From Bacteroidota bacterium (GTDB lineage Bacteria > Bacteroidota > Bacteroidia > B-17B0 > Aurantibacillaceae): a stretch of 63,190 nt of DNA. The notes beneath the pieces are model-generated. The model was not told the origin of the DNA. It saw only the letters and a program-made list of their open reading frames with translations, and did not search any database. Positions 24,106 through 33,649 of this stretch are shown piece after piece. Numbering within the stretch: position 1 is the stretch's first letter; each line of letters starts with the position of its first letter. The translations under genes were made by a program, and so were the position numbers. Location: positions 59,256 to 122,445 of the forward strand of contig JACDED010000001.1 of NCBI GenBank assembly GCA_013816615.1, written 5' to 3'.

Positions 24106-26037
24106 TTAATTTTTTGATTGTAAAGTAATTCCAAATTCATAATTTCTTAAAGGCATTGGTCTTCCGGAAAGTACCATATAATTATTATCAAATAAATTAT
24201 TGCAGGCACCAAATAAAATAATGTCAATTATTTTGAGAGAAATAGAATAATTTAAACGTACTGAAGATACCTGGTAAGGGTTTAGCCATTGTGTATTATC
24301 ACTTGTTGTAAAACGATAACCGATATATTGGTTAAAAAAAGTAATTGCTGCTTTATCGTAACCAAATAAAATATTTGCATTAACAGTATAACGTGGTGTA
24401 TAAATCAATTGCTTGTTAATTGTATTATTATTTTCCTGTTTGTCTGCTTCTATGGTTGAAAGAACATAACCTGTAATAACATTTACTTTATAAAAAAATT
24501 TGTTTCTTGTGTAACTGATCTTCCACGCTGTTTCAGCTCCCCTGCTCCACACACGTTGCACATTAATGGGTGATGGATTTCCGTTTGCGCCAGGCACCCA
24601 TAAGATCCAGTTATCTATTTTACGACTATATGCTGAACCTGAAATTAAAACCGAGACCTTATTAAATTGCGTTTTGTAATTTACAGAACCTTCAAACGTG
24701 TAGCCTTGCTCAGGTTTTAAATGTATGTTTCCACCTGGTAACCAATATAATTCATTTAAGGTTGGCTGCCTGTAAACTTTTGCTGCACTTGCCATTAAAA
24801 AAACATTTCGTGTAAGGTTATATTCTGTAGAAATGTTTCCGGTTATGGGTAAAGCACCAACGCTAAAATATTCTGCCCTGGCAGAAACATATGTGAGCCA
24901 TTTGTTTTGAAAAAAAGAAAATTTGTTTCCAATTAAAAATGAAAAGCGGCTTAATGTTCTGGTGCCCGCATAATTATCGGTGAAAGCTGTACTTGAAGTA
25001 TAGTTTACCCCAAAATTTAACTGATGATGTTTACGCCAGGTAAAATAATTTTCATTTTCAGCAATTATGGTTTGTGTTTTACTTTTTGAAAAAAGAGATG
25101 TTAAACTATCTTTATAATTTATTCTGTCTTCAAAAAATCCTGCTTTTATTCCCGATCTGAATTTTGAAGTCGTATAGTTCCAGTTTGCGGTTATTCTTGT
25201 TACATTATCATACTGGTATGTTTTACTTTCCGCAGAAGGATCAAAGCCCGGCAATCTTCTTTTATTTGAATTGATCCAAGCATTGATCGATAAAATTTGT
25301 TTTGAATTGATCAGAAATTTTAATTCCTGCATTAAGCCCAAAAAATTATAACCTGCATTTTTTTGTTGTTTGATCGGTTGATCTTTATCGCTTGTATCTT
25401 TATAACTAAAATTATTTTGAGATCTTGAATTATAGATCTTTGAAGAAGAAATAAATCGTTTGCCGCTATACAAAATAGATGTGGATACATTTTTTAAACC
25501 AAAACTTCCGGCTCCAAATCCTGCCGAGGTTTTTAGGCCCTGGTTAAACAAAGTTTTATTTTTAAGATGTATGCTTCCGCCAACAGCGCCACTGCCCCAT
25601 AAAGAAGAAGAGCCACCATATTCAATACCAATATCTTCAAACAAAAAAGATGGCATTAAAGAAAGATCTGATTGACCTAACATAGCATTTTGAATATTGA
25701 AGCCGTTCCATAATATGGCAGTTTGCGAAGCGTTACCTCCCCTAAAAGCTGTTGTAGCAAGTTGACCCGGACCATAATTTTTTATAAAGATGGGTGTATT
25801 TAAATTTAACACATCACCAACCGAATTTGATTTGAATTGTTCTTTAATTGTAGAATCAACCTGCTCGGTTTTTTTGCCTATTTGCGAAAGCTCTGTTTTA
25901 TAGGTAACAACTTCTACTGTTATTAACGAAACAGTATCCTGCTGTGAGAGACATTTTACGCTTGCAAATAAACAAAGCAATATGAACTTAATATAATTAA
26001 GTTCACAAGCAAAATGCCTATGTGTTTTTAAGATCAA
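24106..26037 (-). CDS. btuB: TonB-dependent outer-membrane cobalamin receptor, BtuB-like
   Basis: 643 residues. Signal peptide (YIKFILLCLFASVKCLSQ), then a plug domain with SVGDVLNLNTPIFIKNYGPG, TAFRGGNASQTAILWNGFNI and SSLWGSGAVGGSIHLKN, and a 22-strand barrel with the usual NELYWLPGGNIHLKPEQGYT region, ending with LRNYEFGITLQSKN. The start is TTG at 26037; the upstream frame has no ATG. A cobalamin riboswitch directly upstream identifies the substrate as a corrinoid. The expected ABC importer (btuCDF) is not in this window. Confidence 0.9.
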   Translation of the reverse strand: MILKTHRHFACELNYIKFILLCLFASVKCLSQQDTVSLITVEVVTYKTELSQIGKKTEQVDSTIKEQFKSNSVGDVLNLNTPIFIKNYGPGQLATTAFRGGNASQTAILWNGFNIQNAMLGQSDLSLMPSFLFEDIGIEYGGSSSLWGSGAVGGSIHLKNKTLFNQGLKTSAGFGAGSFGLKNVSTSILYSGKRFISSSKIYNSRSQNNFSYKDTSDKDQPIKQQKNAGYNFLGLMQELKFLINSKQILSINAWINSNKRRLPGFDPSAESKTYQYDNVTRITANWNYTTSKFRSGIKAGFFEDRINYKDSLTSLFSKSKTQTIIAENENYFTWRKHHQLNFGVNYTSSTAFTDNYAGTRTLSRFSFLIGNKFSFFQNKWLTYVSARAEYFSVGALPITGNISTEYNLTRNVFLMASAAKVYRQPTLNELYWLPGGNIHLKPEQGYTFEGSVNYKTQFNKVSVLISGSAYSRKIDNWILWVPGANGNPSPINVQRVWSRGAETAWKISYTRNKFFYKVNVITGYVLSTIEADKQENNNTINKQLIYTPRYTVNANILFGYDKAAITFFNQYIGYRFTTSDNTQWLNPYQVSSVRLNYSISLKIIDIILFGACNNLFDNNYMVLSGRPMPLRNYEFGITLQSKN

Positions 26038-26093
26038 TTTTTTTGATACTTTTTGTGCGTCTTTGGCCTCACATCCCGAAAGCCTTCAACATT

Positions 26094-26280
26094 ATTGCAC
26101 TGGCAGGTCTTCTGACTTATCCTTACCTAAAACGCCTTCCCGTTAAAAACAGTGGCTAAAGAATGTTTTAAGTTCTAAAAGGACTCACAGCAGCGGGTAC
26201 TATTAGCGATTTGCACGCTATTCCCTATTAATCTTTTGCTTGCCCGCATGATGTTTTGTTCCACCAGGTGAGTTTAAAAA
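26094..26280 (-). promoter_or_regulatory. Cobalamin riboswitch
   Basis: The minus strand shows the B12 box AAGTCAGAAGACCTGCC (26102-26118), the conserved core TAGGGAATAGCGTGCAAATCG (26209-26229), the GCTGTGAGTCC segment and the upstream CACCTGGTGG stem (about 26261-26270). These are the hallmarks of the AdoCbl class. It should shut off the downstream receptor operon when B12 is abundant. The distance to the TTG start, about 57 nt, is compatible with blocking ribosome access or terminating transcription. Confidence 0.93.
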
Positions 26281-26355
26281 AGAACCAATTGCAGGGCAAA
26301 GATAAACATTTGTATTTTAATTAAAGAATTTATTTTTTCTTTGCAGTCTGATAAA

Positions 26356-27039
26356 ATGGAACAAACTCAAAAAATAGAATTAATAAATTACTTAACCGGC
26401 TTTATTTCTGATAGCCGTAAAAAACGTTTTGATGAAGTGATCTCTCAACGAACAGATCATTTACGAATTGTTTTAGAAGATGTTTACCAGGGACATAATG
26501 CAAGTGCAATTTTAAGAAGCTGCGATTGTTTTGGGGTTCAAAATATTCATTACATAGAAGGAAGGAACAGTATTAAAATTAGTGCCGATGTAGATATGGG
26601 CAGTAGTAAGTGGTTGAATGTTCACAAACATAAAGGCACGGAAAATAATACACTTGATGCTATAAAGGAATTAAAAAGTAAAGGCTATCGTATTGTTGCA
26701 ACAACGCCACACAAAAATGATTGTACTATTGATAAATTACCTGTAGATAAAAAACTGGCATTGGTTTTTGGAACAGAGATTGAAGGAATTTCGCAAACGG
26801 TTTTTGATCACGCAGATGAATTTGTAAAAATACCAATGTATGGTTTTACCGAAAGTTTTAATGTGAGTGTTTGCGCTGCTTTATGTCTTTACGAATTATC
26901 AACCCGAATAAGAGAAACTGTGCCTGATCATTTATTAACCGAAGATGAAAAAATTGATATTTATTTTGACTGGCTGGTAAATAGTATTGATGCGAGTGTT
27001 GGTCTCATAGAAAATTTTTATAATGATAAAACGAAATGA
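26356..27039 (+). CDS. trmH: tRNA (guanosine-2'-O)-methyltransferase TrmH
   Basis: 227 residues from ATG 26356 (the TTG at 26341 adds only five residues and is less likely). A SPOUT methyltransferase with all three motifs: GHNASAILRSCDCFGVQ (catalytic Arg), LALVFGTEIEGIS, and the trefoil-knot IPMYGFTESFNVSVCAALCLYE. Family members methylate G18 in the tRNA D-loop. It runs tail to tail with hemW, with one base between the stops. Confidence 0.9.
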   Translation: MEQTQKIELINYLTGFISDSRKKRFDEVISQRTDHLRIVLEDVYQGHNASAILRSCDCFGVQNIHYIEGRNSIKISADVDMGSSKWLNVHKHKGTENNTLDAIKELKSKGYRIVATTPHKNDCTIDKLPVDKKLALVFGTEIEGISQTVFDHADEFVKIPMYGFTESFNVSVCAALCLYELSTRIRETVPDHLLTEDEKIDIYFDWLVNSIDASVGLIENFYNDKTK

Positions 27040-27040
27040 T

Positions 27041-28162
27041 CTAATCTATAAAAAAATCGGCGGCAATGCCATCCGCATATAAACGCGCTTGTGTGGTTAA
27101 AATATAACTGCGATTGTTTTCTTCAAGATCATTTTTCTTTTCAGTTACCATTTTTAAAAAATGTTTTTCGATCTCTTCACCAAAAAGAGATCTGATCTCA
27201 TTTACATCACAACCCCAAATTGTTCTAAAACGTGTAAGAACGTATTCATTAAACCTGTCTTTAACAGAAAGCTCTTCTTTTTCGAAATAAGAAGTGCTAT
27301 TTTCCAATGCCTGAATGTACAAATTATTATTTCTCACATTCCATTGTCGCGATGTGCCATCAAATGAATGCGCAGAAGGCCCAACACCCAAATAATGTTT
27401 TTGCAACCAATAATTACTATTGTGTTTTGCGAAAAAACCAGGCTTTCCAAAATTTGAAATTTCGTAATGAATGAAATTATTTTGCTGTAGCATATCCGAC
27501 ATCATTAAAAATTGTTTGCTACTAAGATCATCGTTTATGGAAGGCTCTTTCCCTTTAGCATTTTGAATTCCTAAAACAGTTTTATTTTCAATTGTAAGAT
27601 TGTAAGAAGAAATATGTTGTGTATTTAAACTAACGGTTTGCAACAATGTGCTTTCCCAGGTTTTAAGATCCTGAAATTTGCTGCCATAAATAAGATCGAT
27701 GGTTATATTATCAAACCCTTCATCCTGGGCCATAAGTACAGAAGTGACAGATTGCGAAGCGTTATGAGCCCTGTTCATCCATTTTAACTCTTCATCATTA
27801 AAACTTTGCAGTCCAATGCTTAACCTATTGATTCCCAATTGTTTCCAAATTTTAAGATTTTCTTTGGAAATATCGTCAGGATTTGTTTCCATGGTAATTT
27901 CCGCAGCTTTATCGCAAGTAAAGTGCTTATTTATAGCTTCAAAAATGGCTTCAAATTCTTGTTTATTTAATAAACTAGGCGTTCCTCCCCCAAAATAAAT
28001 ACTTCCCAACTTATTGTTGTTCAAATAATTATACCTATTTTCAATTTCCTTAATAATGGCTTTAACCAGTGCGTCTTTTGTGTTTAAATTTGTGCTAAAA
28101 TGGAAGTCGCAATAGCTGCAAGCCTGCTTACAGAAAGGAATATGAAGATAAATACCAACCAT
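27041..28162 (-). CDS. hemW: Radical SAM protein HemW
   Basis: 373 residues from ATG 28162, giving the family-standard N-terminus MVGIYLHIPFCKQACSYCDFHF; an upstream ATG at 28228 would add 22 unusual residues. The CxxxCxxC motif (CKQACSYC) binds the 4Fe-4S cluster; GGGTPS and the ETNPDD segment form the SAM site, and the C-terminal part contains LGVGPSAHSF and the HemN-type domain. HemW is thought to be a heme chaperone rather than an oxygen-independent coproporphyrinogen oxidase. Convergent with trmH. Confidence 0.92.
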   Translation of the reverse strand: MVGIYLHIPFCKQACSYCDFHFSTNLNTKDALVKAIIKEIENRYNYLNNNKLGSIYFGGGTPSLLNKQEFEAIFEAINKHFTCDKAAEITMETNPDDISKENLKIWKQLGINRLSIGLQSFNDEELKWMNRAHNASQSVTSVLMAQDEGFDNITIDLIYGSKFQDLKTWESTLLQTVSLNTQHISSYNLTIENKTVLGIQNAKGKEPSINDDLSSKQFLMMSDMLQQNNFIHYEISNFGKPGFFAKHNSNYWLQKHYLGVGPSAHSFDGTSRQWNVRNNNLYIQALENSTSYFEKEELSVKDRFNEYVLTRFRTIWGCDVNEIRSLFGEEIEKHFLKMVTEKKNDLEENNRSYILTTQARLYADGIAADFFID

Positions 28163-28332
28163 TATCCCTGTTTTTTCGTTACTATGATTAAACACTTTTT
28201 TTGAAAGATAAAGGCTTAAATTTATCATATTAGAACGCAGGATTTGCCAATTTTCTTCAAAAATTTTTAAAATTTTTTAACGATTTGTATAAAATTTATT
28301 ATATTAGCAGCCTATTAACTCATAATTAAAGT

Positions 28333-30399
28333 ATGAAAAACATCACTAAGTTTACTTTAACCGCAGCAGCTCTTGTTATTTTTGTTGCAAACGGATTCTC
28401 GCAAAAATTGCTAAAAAAGGCCGATGCTGCATTTGAAGCTCGCCAATATTATAACGCTATAAATATGTACAAACAGGCATATGCAAGCGCTCCTAAAGAT
28501 AAAAAAGCTGTGGTAATGTTCAAGTCAGGATATGCATCACAGGAGATCAACGATTATAAAGGCGCTGAGACCTTTTATCAAAAAGCGATCGCGGCTAATT
28601 ATGATGATCCAACAGTTTATTTACTATTAGCTGAAGTTTTAAAAAGCCAAATGAAATATCCTGAGGCTATTGTTGAATATAACAATTACAAAGCTAAAGG
28701 CGGTAATGCTAAAAAAGCAGACTTAGGTGTAAAATCATGCGAATTAGCTCAACAATGGAAAGACGCTCCTCAACGTTATAAAATGGAGAATATGTCTTTG
28801 ATCAATTCAAAAGAAGCTGATTACTCTCCAAGCTTTAGCGATAAAAAATATCAAACTTTAGTGATCACTTCTCGTAGAGAAGGTGGTATAAGTGGTGGAA
28901 CTGAAATTAATACAGGTGGTAACCACTCTGATCTTTACGAAACAAAATTAGATAAGAACGGTAAATGGTCAACTCCGGTTTTATTACCTCCTTCAATTTC
29001 TTCTGCTGTTAACGAAGGTCAAGGTTGGGTAAGCAAAAAAGGTGATATGATCTTCTTTACGCGTTGCCCTGAAGAAAAGAACAAGCAAGTAAAATGCGGT
29101 TTATATATGGCTAAAAAACAAGGTAGTACCTGGGGTGTAGCTACACGTTTACCATTTAATAACGATTCTGTACAATTTGGTCACCCAACATTATCTGCTG
29201 ATGGCAAATTTTTATATTTTGCTTCGAGAATGCCTGGTGGATATGGTGGAATTGATATCTGGAGATGTACTTATGATGCAAAAGCAAACGTTTGGGGACA
29301 ACCAACAAATGCTGGCCCTGCAGTAAATACAGAAGGTGATGAAATGTATCCAACTGTTTCTGATGATGGTAAAAAATTATATTTCTCTTCTAACTATCAT
29401 CCGGGTATGGGTGGTTTAGATATATTTGTTGCAGAAGCTGGTGCTGATGGCAAATTCTCTAAAGCAGTAGAAAACTTAAAATCTCCTATTAACTCTTCAT
29501 TTGATGATTTCGGTATTATTTACGAAGGTAAAAAACAACGTGGTTATCTAACTTCAAACCGTGAAGGCGGAAAAGGAAGTGATGATATCTGGAGCTTTAA
29601 CTTACCTCCATTAACTTTCAATGTTAAAGGTATGGACATTAGCAAAGGTGGATCGAAAAATGGTTTAGGTAAAGGTGAGCCGGTAGAAGGTGTTAAAATG
29701 AAAATAGTTGGTAGCGATGGAAGCATTAGCGAAGTTGTTTCTCCTAAAGATGGTAACTTCTCTTTCAAATTAAAAGAAAGAACAACTTATACTATTTCAA
29801 CTGAACCGGGAAAAACTGCAAAATCTTCTAGCTTTAATAAAGATGGTTATCTTGCTTCTAAAGATCAACGTGTAATTACAACTGTTGGTTTAGATAAATC
29901 AAAAGATTTTATTGCTGATTTTGAATTAACTCCGGTAGAAAGAGAAATTCGTATGCCTGCAGTTTTATATGCATTAGGTAGTGCTGAATTACTTCCTCAA
30001 TCTAAAGATTCATTAAACTTCTTATATCAAACGTTAATTGACAACCCAAATATTACTTGTCAGTTAAATGCACATACGGATAGCCGTGGTGATGCTAAGA
30101 AAAACTTAGAATTATCTCAACGTCGTGCTCAATCTTGTGTTGATTATTTGGTTAACGAGAAGAAAATTCCTGTTGCACGTTTAAGTGCTAAAGGTTACGG
30201 TAAAACAATGTTGTTAATTACTGATGATGTTATCGCAAAAGCAAAAACAAAACAAGAAAAAGAAGCATTACATGCATTAAACCGTAGAACTAACTTCAGT
30301 ATCTTAAGTTTTGATTACGTTGATCCAAACGCTCCAAAAACTCCTGTTAAAGGCAACACCATTAAAAAAGGTGGAGATGATGAAGAAGAGGAAGACTAA
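28333..30399 (+). CDS. PorE-like OmpA-family protein of the T9SS
   Basis: 688 residues. Signal peptide (ending NGFSQ), TPR region (about 25-135), a PD40-type beta-propeller (about 155-430; blades with SADGKFLYFASRMPGGYGGIDIW and SDDGKKLYFSSNYHPGMGGLDIF), a carboxypeptidase-regulatory-like domain (about 435-535), and a C-terminal OmpA peptidoglycan-binding domain (about 545-655: LNAHTDSRGDAKKNLELSQRRA). A short acidic tail follows. This is the architecture of PorE, the peptidoglycan anchor of the Porphyromonas T9SS, though a lipobox is not seen here. It is followed by a strong terminator, so it is expressed alone. Confidence 0.88.
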   Translation: MKNITKFTLTAAALVIFVANGFSQKLLKKADAAFEARQYYNAINMYKQAYASAPKDKKAVVMFKSGYASQEINDYKGAETFYQKAIAANYDDPTVYLLLAEVLKSQMKYPEAIVEYNNYKAKGGNAKKADLGVKSCELAQQWKDAPQRYKMENMSLINSKEADYSPSFSDKKYQTLVITSRREGGISGGTEINTGGNHSDLYETKLDKNGKWSTPVLLPPSISSAVNEGQGWVSKKGDMIFFTRCPEEKNKQVKCGLYMAKKQGSTWGVATRLPFNNDSVQFGHPTLSADGKFLYFASRMPGGYGGIDIWRCTYDAKANVWGQPTNAGPAVNTEGDEMYPTVSDDGKKLYFSSNYHPGMGGLDIFVAEAGADGKFSKAVENLKSPINSSFDDFGIIYEGKKQRGYLTSNREGGKGSDDIWSFNLPPLTFNVKGMDISKGGSKNGLGKGEPVEGVKMKIVGSDGSISEVVSPKDGNFSFKLKERTTYTISTEPGKTAKSSSFNKDGYLASKDQRVITTVGLDKSKDFIADFELTPVEREIRMPAVLYALGSAELLPQSKDSLNFLYQTLIDNPNITCQLNAHTDSRGDAKKNLELSQRRAQSCVDYLVNEKKIPVARLSAKGYGKTMLLITDDVIAKAKTKQEKEALHALNRRTNFSILSFDYVDPNAPKTPVKGNTIKKGGDDEEEED

Positions 30400-30418
30400 T
30401 ATTCTTTAAAAGAAATTA

Positions 30419-30451
30419 AAAAAGGCTGCAACTATTGTAGCCTTTTTTTTT
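30419..30451 (+). terminator. Intrinsic terminator after PorE-like gene
   Basis: Stem AAAAAGGCTGCAA against TTGTAGCCTTTTT with one G-U pair, loop CTA, then a run of nine T. Located 19 bp after the stop codon. Confidence 0.88.
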
Positions 30452-30484
30452 GTCGTTTACTTACCTTTAGTAACAAGATAACGA

Positions 30485-33400
30485 TTGAATAATTTTGTAG
30501 TATATAGATCAAGTGCCGGCAGCGGAAAAACTTTTACACTCGTAAAAGAATATTTACGCCTATCTCTTTCTGATCCAAAAAAAATAAATAGTAATTACAA
30601 ACGTATACTTGCTGTTACATTTACCAATAAAGCTGCTGCGGAAATGAAGCAGCGTATTCTGGATGCATTAGATCAGATCGCCAACAAAGCAGAAATACCC
30701 TTTATAGGGTATTTATTATGCGATGAGCTTAAAATTACACCTGAGGAATTAAAAAAAAGAGCCAGGATCGTTTTAAGCCAGATCTTGCATCACTATTCAG
30801 ATTTTTCGATTGGCACCATTGATAGCTTCACTCATAAAATTGTAAAGACCTTTGCACACGATCTAAAACTTCCGGTAAATTTTAATTTAGAAATGGATGT
30901 AGAAGGCTTTTACGATAAAGTTATTTCAACTCTTTTTAATTTAATTGGCGAAGATGAATATGTAAGTAAGCTTTTAAAAGAATTTGTTTTAAATAAAGCA
31001 GAAGAAAATGCAAGCTGGGATCCTGAGCGCGCTATTAAAGAGTTCGCCCGCTTACTGCAAAAAGAGAACTCTGATAATTACCTGCAACAATTAAAGAATT
31101 TTAGCACGGACGAATTAGAAGAAGTGCGAAAACAATTATTTGCTTACATAACACATTATAATTCTTTTTTAAAAACTGAGGGGCAAAAAGCAATTGACCT
31201 CATTTCAAAGAACGGTTTAAGCGATGCTGATTTTAATTACAAAAGTTCGGGACCGCAGAATTTTTTTAAAAAATGTGTTGATCAGTCTGTGGATATTGAA
31301 AACACTGTGAAAGGCCGAACCATTGATGCTATTGAAAAAAACCAATGGGCCAATAAAGAAACGGTAAATAAAAATAAAGTAGAACAAATTACGCCGCAAT
31401 TAAACGCTATTGCAAAAGAGCTAATAGAATTTATAAAAGAGAATCATTCCTATTACAGTCTTTGTAAATTATTAAGTACGCAAATTTATCCTTTACTTCT
31501 TCTTAAAAAAATAGAAGAAATCAGTAACGACAAAAAACAAGAAGAGCGCTTGGTATTTATTAGTGAATTCAACAAAAATATTTTTGACTTGATAAATAAT
31601 GAGCCTACGCCATTTATTTACGAAAGACTTGGTGAAAAATATCAACACTATTTATTGGATGAGTTTCAGGATACAAGTACCCTTCAGTGGCATAATATTT
31701 TACCATTGGTAGATAATTCTCTATCTAACGGTTGGTTCAATTTAATTGTGGGCGATGGCAAGCAAAGTATTTACCGTTGGCGAAATGCAAACGTAAACCA
31801 GTTTATCGCACTACCCCAAATTGAAAATATAACAAATAATTTTTTACTTGATGAACGTGGTGATAATTTACAACGAAATTTTAAAGAAGATGTTTTAAAT
31901 ACAAATTACAGAAGCCTTTCAACAGTTATAAATTTTAATAATGCATTATTCGATAAATTAAGCAATGATCTTTTAAACGATGGACATAAAAGAATTTATA
32001 AAGGCCAGTCTCAGAAGATTAAACACGCTGGAACGGGTCTGGTAACAATAAACACAGGCAAAGTAGCGCCAGATGAACTGGAAGATCTCAATTTTCGATT
32101 AATAAAAGAACAAGTTCAAAATGCAATAGCATCTAAATTTGAGTACAGGGATATCTGTATCATTGTCCGTAAAAACACACACGGTAATAGCATTGCTGAT
32201 TTTTTAATGGAAAATAAAATTCCAATTGTTTCATCTGATTCATTATTGCTAAAAAATAATTTAGAGATCAACACGGTTATATCCTATCTCAATTATCTTT
32301 CAAATAGTGATGATAAGGTAAGCGCAACAGCAGTTATTAATTACCTGCAACAAACCGGGAAGATCACTAATAAACAATTTGCAAGCAGCACGCAAAAGCT
32401 AGCAAAACACACTTCTTTATTTGAAGTGCTAAATGAATTTGGTATTTCTCTTCCCCACAAAGATCTTTCTTTAAATAATCTTTTTGATCATTGTCTTATT
32501 ATCATCAATGCACTTGAGTTAAACATTAAAGGTTATCCTTATCTGCGTTTCTTTTTAGATGAAGTAAATGAATACCTGATCACAAAAAATTCGAATATTG
32601 CATCCTTCTCCGAATGGTGGAAAAGCCGGAGCCAAAAAGCATCGCTTATAATTCCGGCTAATACAAATGCGGTAAAAATAATGACCATTCATGCCAGCAA
32701 AGGATTGGAATTTCCGGTCGTGATCGTTCCGTTTTGTAATAGCAATTATTATAGAGCAAATGATAATTGGGTAACCATTTCAAATGATAAGGTAAAATTA
32801 CCTGTTGCCGCTATTACTTTTACTTCCAAAGTAAAAAATGCCGGCTTTGAAAAAGAATATGTTGCCGAAGAACAGGAACAGATCCTTGAAAATTTAAACC
32901 TGCTATATGTTGCATTTACAAGGGCCTCCGAGCGCCTGCATGTTATTTCAGCTTATTCAAATAATAGCAAAACGTTGATCAGTAACTGGCTTGAAAATTA
33001 CTTAACAGCTAATTTTAAAGAAAAAGAACCGAACTTTTATGTAATTGGAGAATCTAATAATAAACAGCTTCAACATAATAAAGAAAATTCAGGTTACTTT
33101 AATTTAGAACCATTAAAATTTGACGCATCGGCCAATGTAGTACAAATTAAAGCGGCGCATTTAATTAATTCAGAAGAAACGAAAGGTGCAAAAGAAATGG
33201 GGATCATTATTCACTGGATCCTTTCAAAAATAAAAACAGAAGATCAGTTAGAAGAAGCTATTAATAATGCGCTTTTGGAAGGTATGATAAACTCTACTCA
33301 AATAACTTCACTTAACGAGAAATTAAAAAAATTAGTGACTCATCCTGAATTAATAAATTATTATTCTGAAAACAAGAACTATAAAATAGAAACAGAAATT

Positions 33401-33613
33401 GCCACTTTTAGCGGCGAAATTTTAAGACCTGATCGTATAATTTTAGAGAAAAACACCGCTACCATCATTGATTACAAAACCGGTAAGGAAAACAATAAAA
33501 AATACTTTAAACAATTAACAAAATACCAGGAAGCCTTGATAAATATGGGCTACAGCTCTGTTAAAAGTTTGCTGGTTTATATAGACGACATGATAATTGT
33601 TGAACTAAAATAG
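30485..33613 (+). CDS. AddA-like UvrD-type helicase with C-terminal PD-(D/E)XK nuclease
   Basis: 1042 residues. Superfamily 1 motifs in order: Walker A SSAGSGKTFT (9-18), AVTFTNKAAAEMKQR (Ia), YLLDEFQDTSTLQW (II), GDGKQSIYRWRNAN (III), NYRSLSTVI (IV), TIHASKGLEFPVVIVP (V), and LLYVAFTRASERLHVI (VI). The C-terminal nuclease shows EMGIIIHWIL and RPDRI...ATIIDYKTG, with the D...DYK motif. It should process double-strand breaks for RecA loading. Its AddB partner is not adjacent. The start is TTG at 30485; a TAA at 30479 blocks any start further upstream. Confidence 0.9.
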   Translation: MNNFVVYRSSAGSGKTFTLVKEYLRLSLSDPKKINSNYKRILAVTFTNKAAAEMKQRILDALDQIANKAEIPFIGYLLCDELKITPEELKKRARIVLSQILHHYSDFSIGTIDSFTHKIVKTFAHDLKLPVNFNLEMDVEGFYDKVISTLFNLIGEDEYVSKLLKEFVLNKAEENASWDPERAIKEFARLLQKENSDNYLQQLKNFSTDELEEVRKQLFAYITHYNSFLKTEGQKAIDLISKNGLSDADFNYKSSGPQNFFKKCVDQSVDIENTVKGRTIDAIEKNQWANKETVNKNKVEQITPQLNAIAKELIEFIKENHSYYSLCKLLSTQIYPLLLLKKIEEISNDKKQEERLVFISEFNKNIFDLINNEPTPFIYERLGEKYQHYLLDEFQDTSTLQWHNILPLVDNSLSNGWFNLIVGDGKQSIYRWRNANVNQFIALPQIENITNNFLLDERGDNLQRNFKEDVLNTNYRSLSTVINFNNALFDKLSNDLLNDGHKRIYKGQSQKIKHAGTGLVTINTGKVAPDELEDLNFRLIKEQVQNAIASKFEYRDICIIVRKNTHGNSIADFLMENKIPIVSSDSLLLKNNLEINTVISYLNYLSNSDDKVSATAVINYLQQTGKITNKQFASSTQKLAKHTSLFEVLNEFGISLPHKDLSLNNLFDHCLIIINALELNIKGYPYLRFFLDEVNEYLITKNSNIASFSEWWKSRSQKASLIIPANTNAVKIMTIHASKGLEFPVVIVPFCNSNYYRANDNWVTISNDKVKLPVAAITFTSKVKNAGFEKEYVAEEQEQILENLNLLYVAFTRASERLHVISAYSNNSKTLISNWLENYLTANFKEKEPNFYVIGESNNKQLQHNKENSGYFNLEPLKFDASANVVQIKAAHLINSEETKGAKEMGIIIHWILSKIKTEDQLEEAINNALLEGMINSTQITSLNEKLKKLVTHPELINYYSENKNYKIETEIATFSGEILRPDRIILEKNTATIIDYKTGKENNKKYFKQLTKYQEALINMGYSSVKSLLVYIDDMIIVELK

Positions 33614-33649
33614 TTATATTCGTATCTAAAATTCACTTATTTATTAAAA

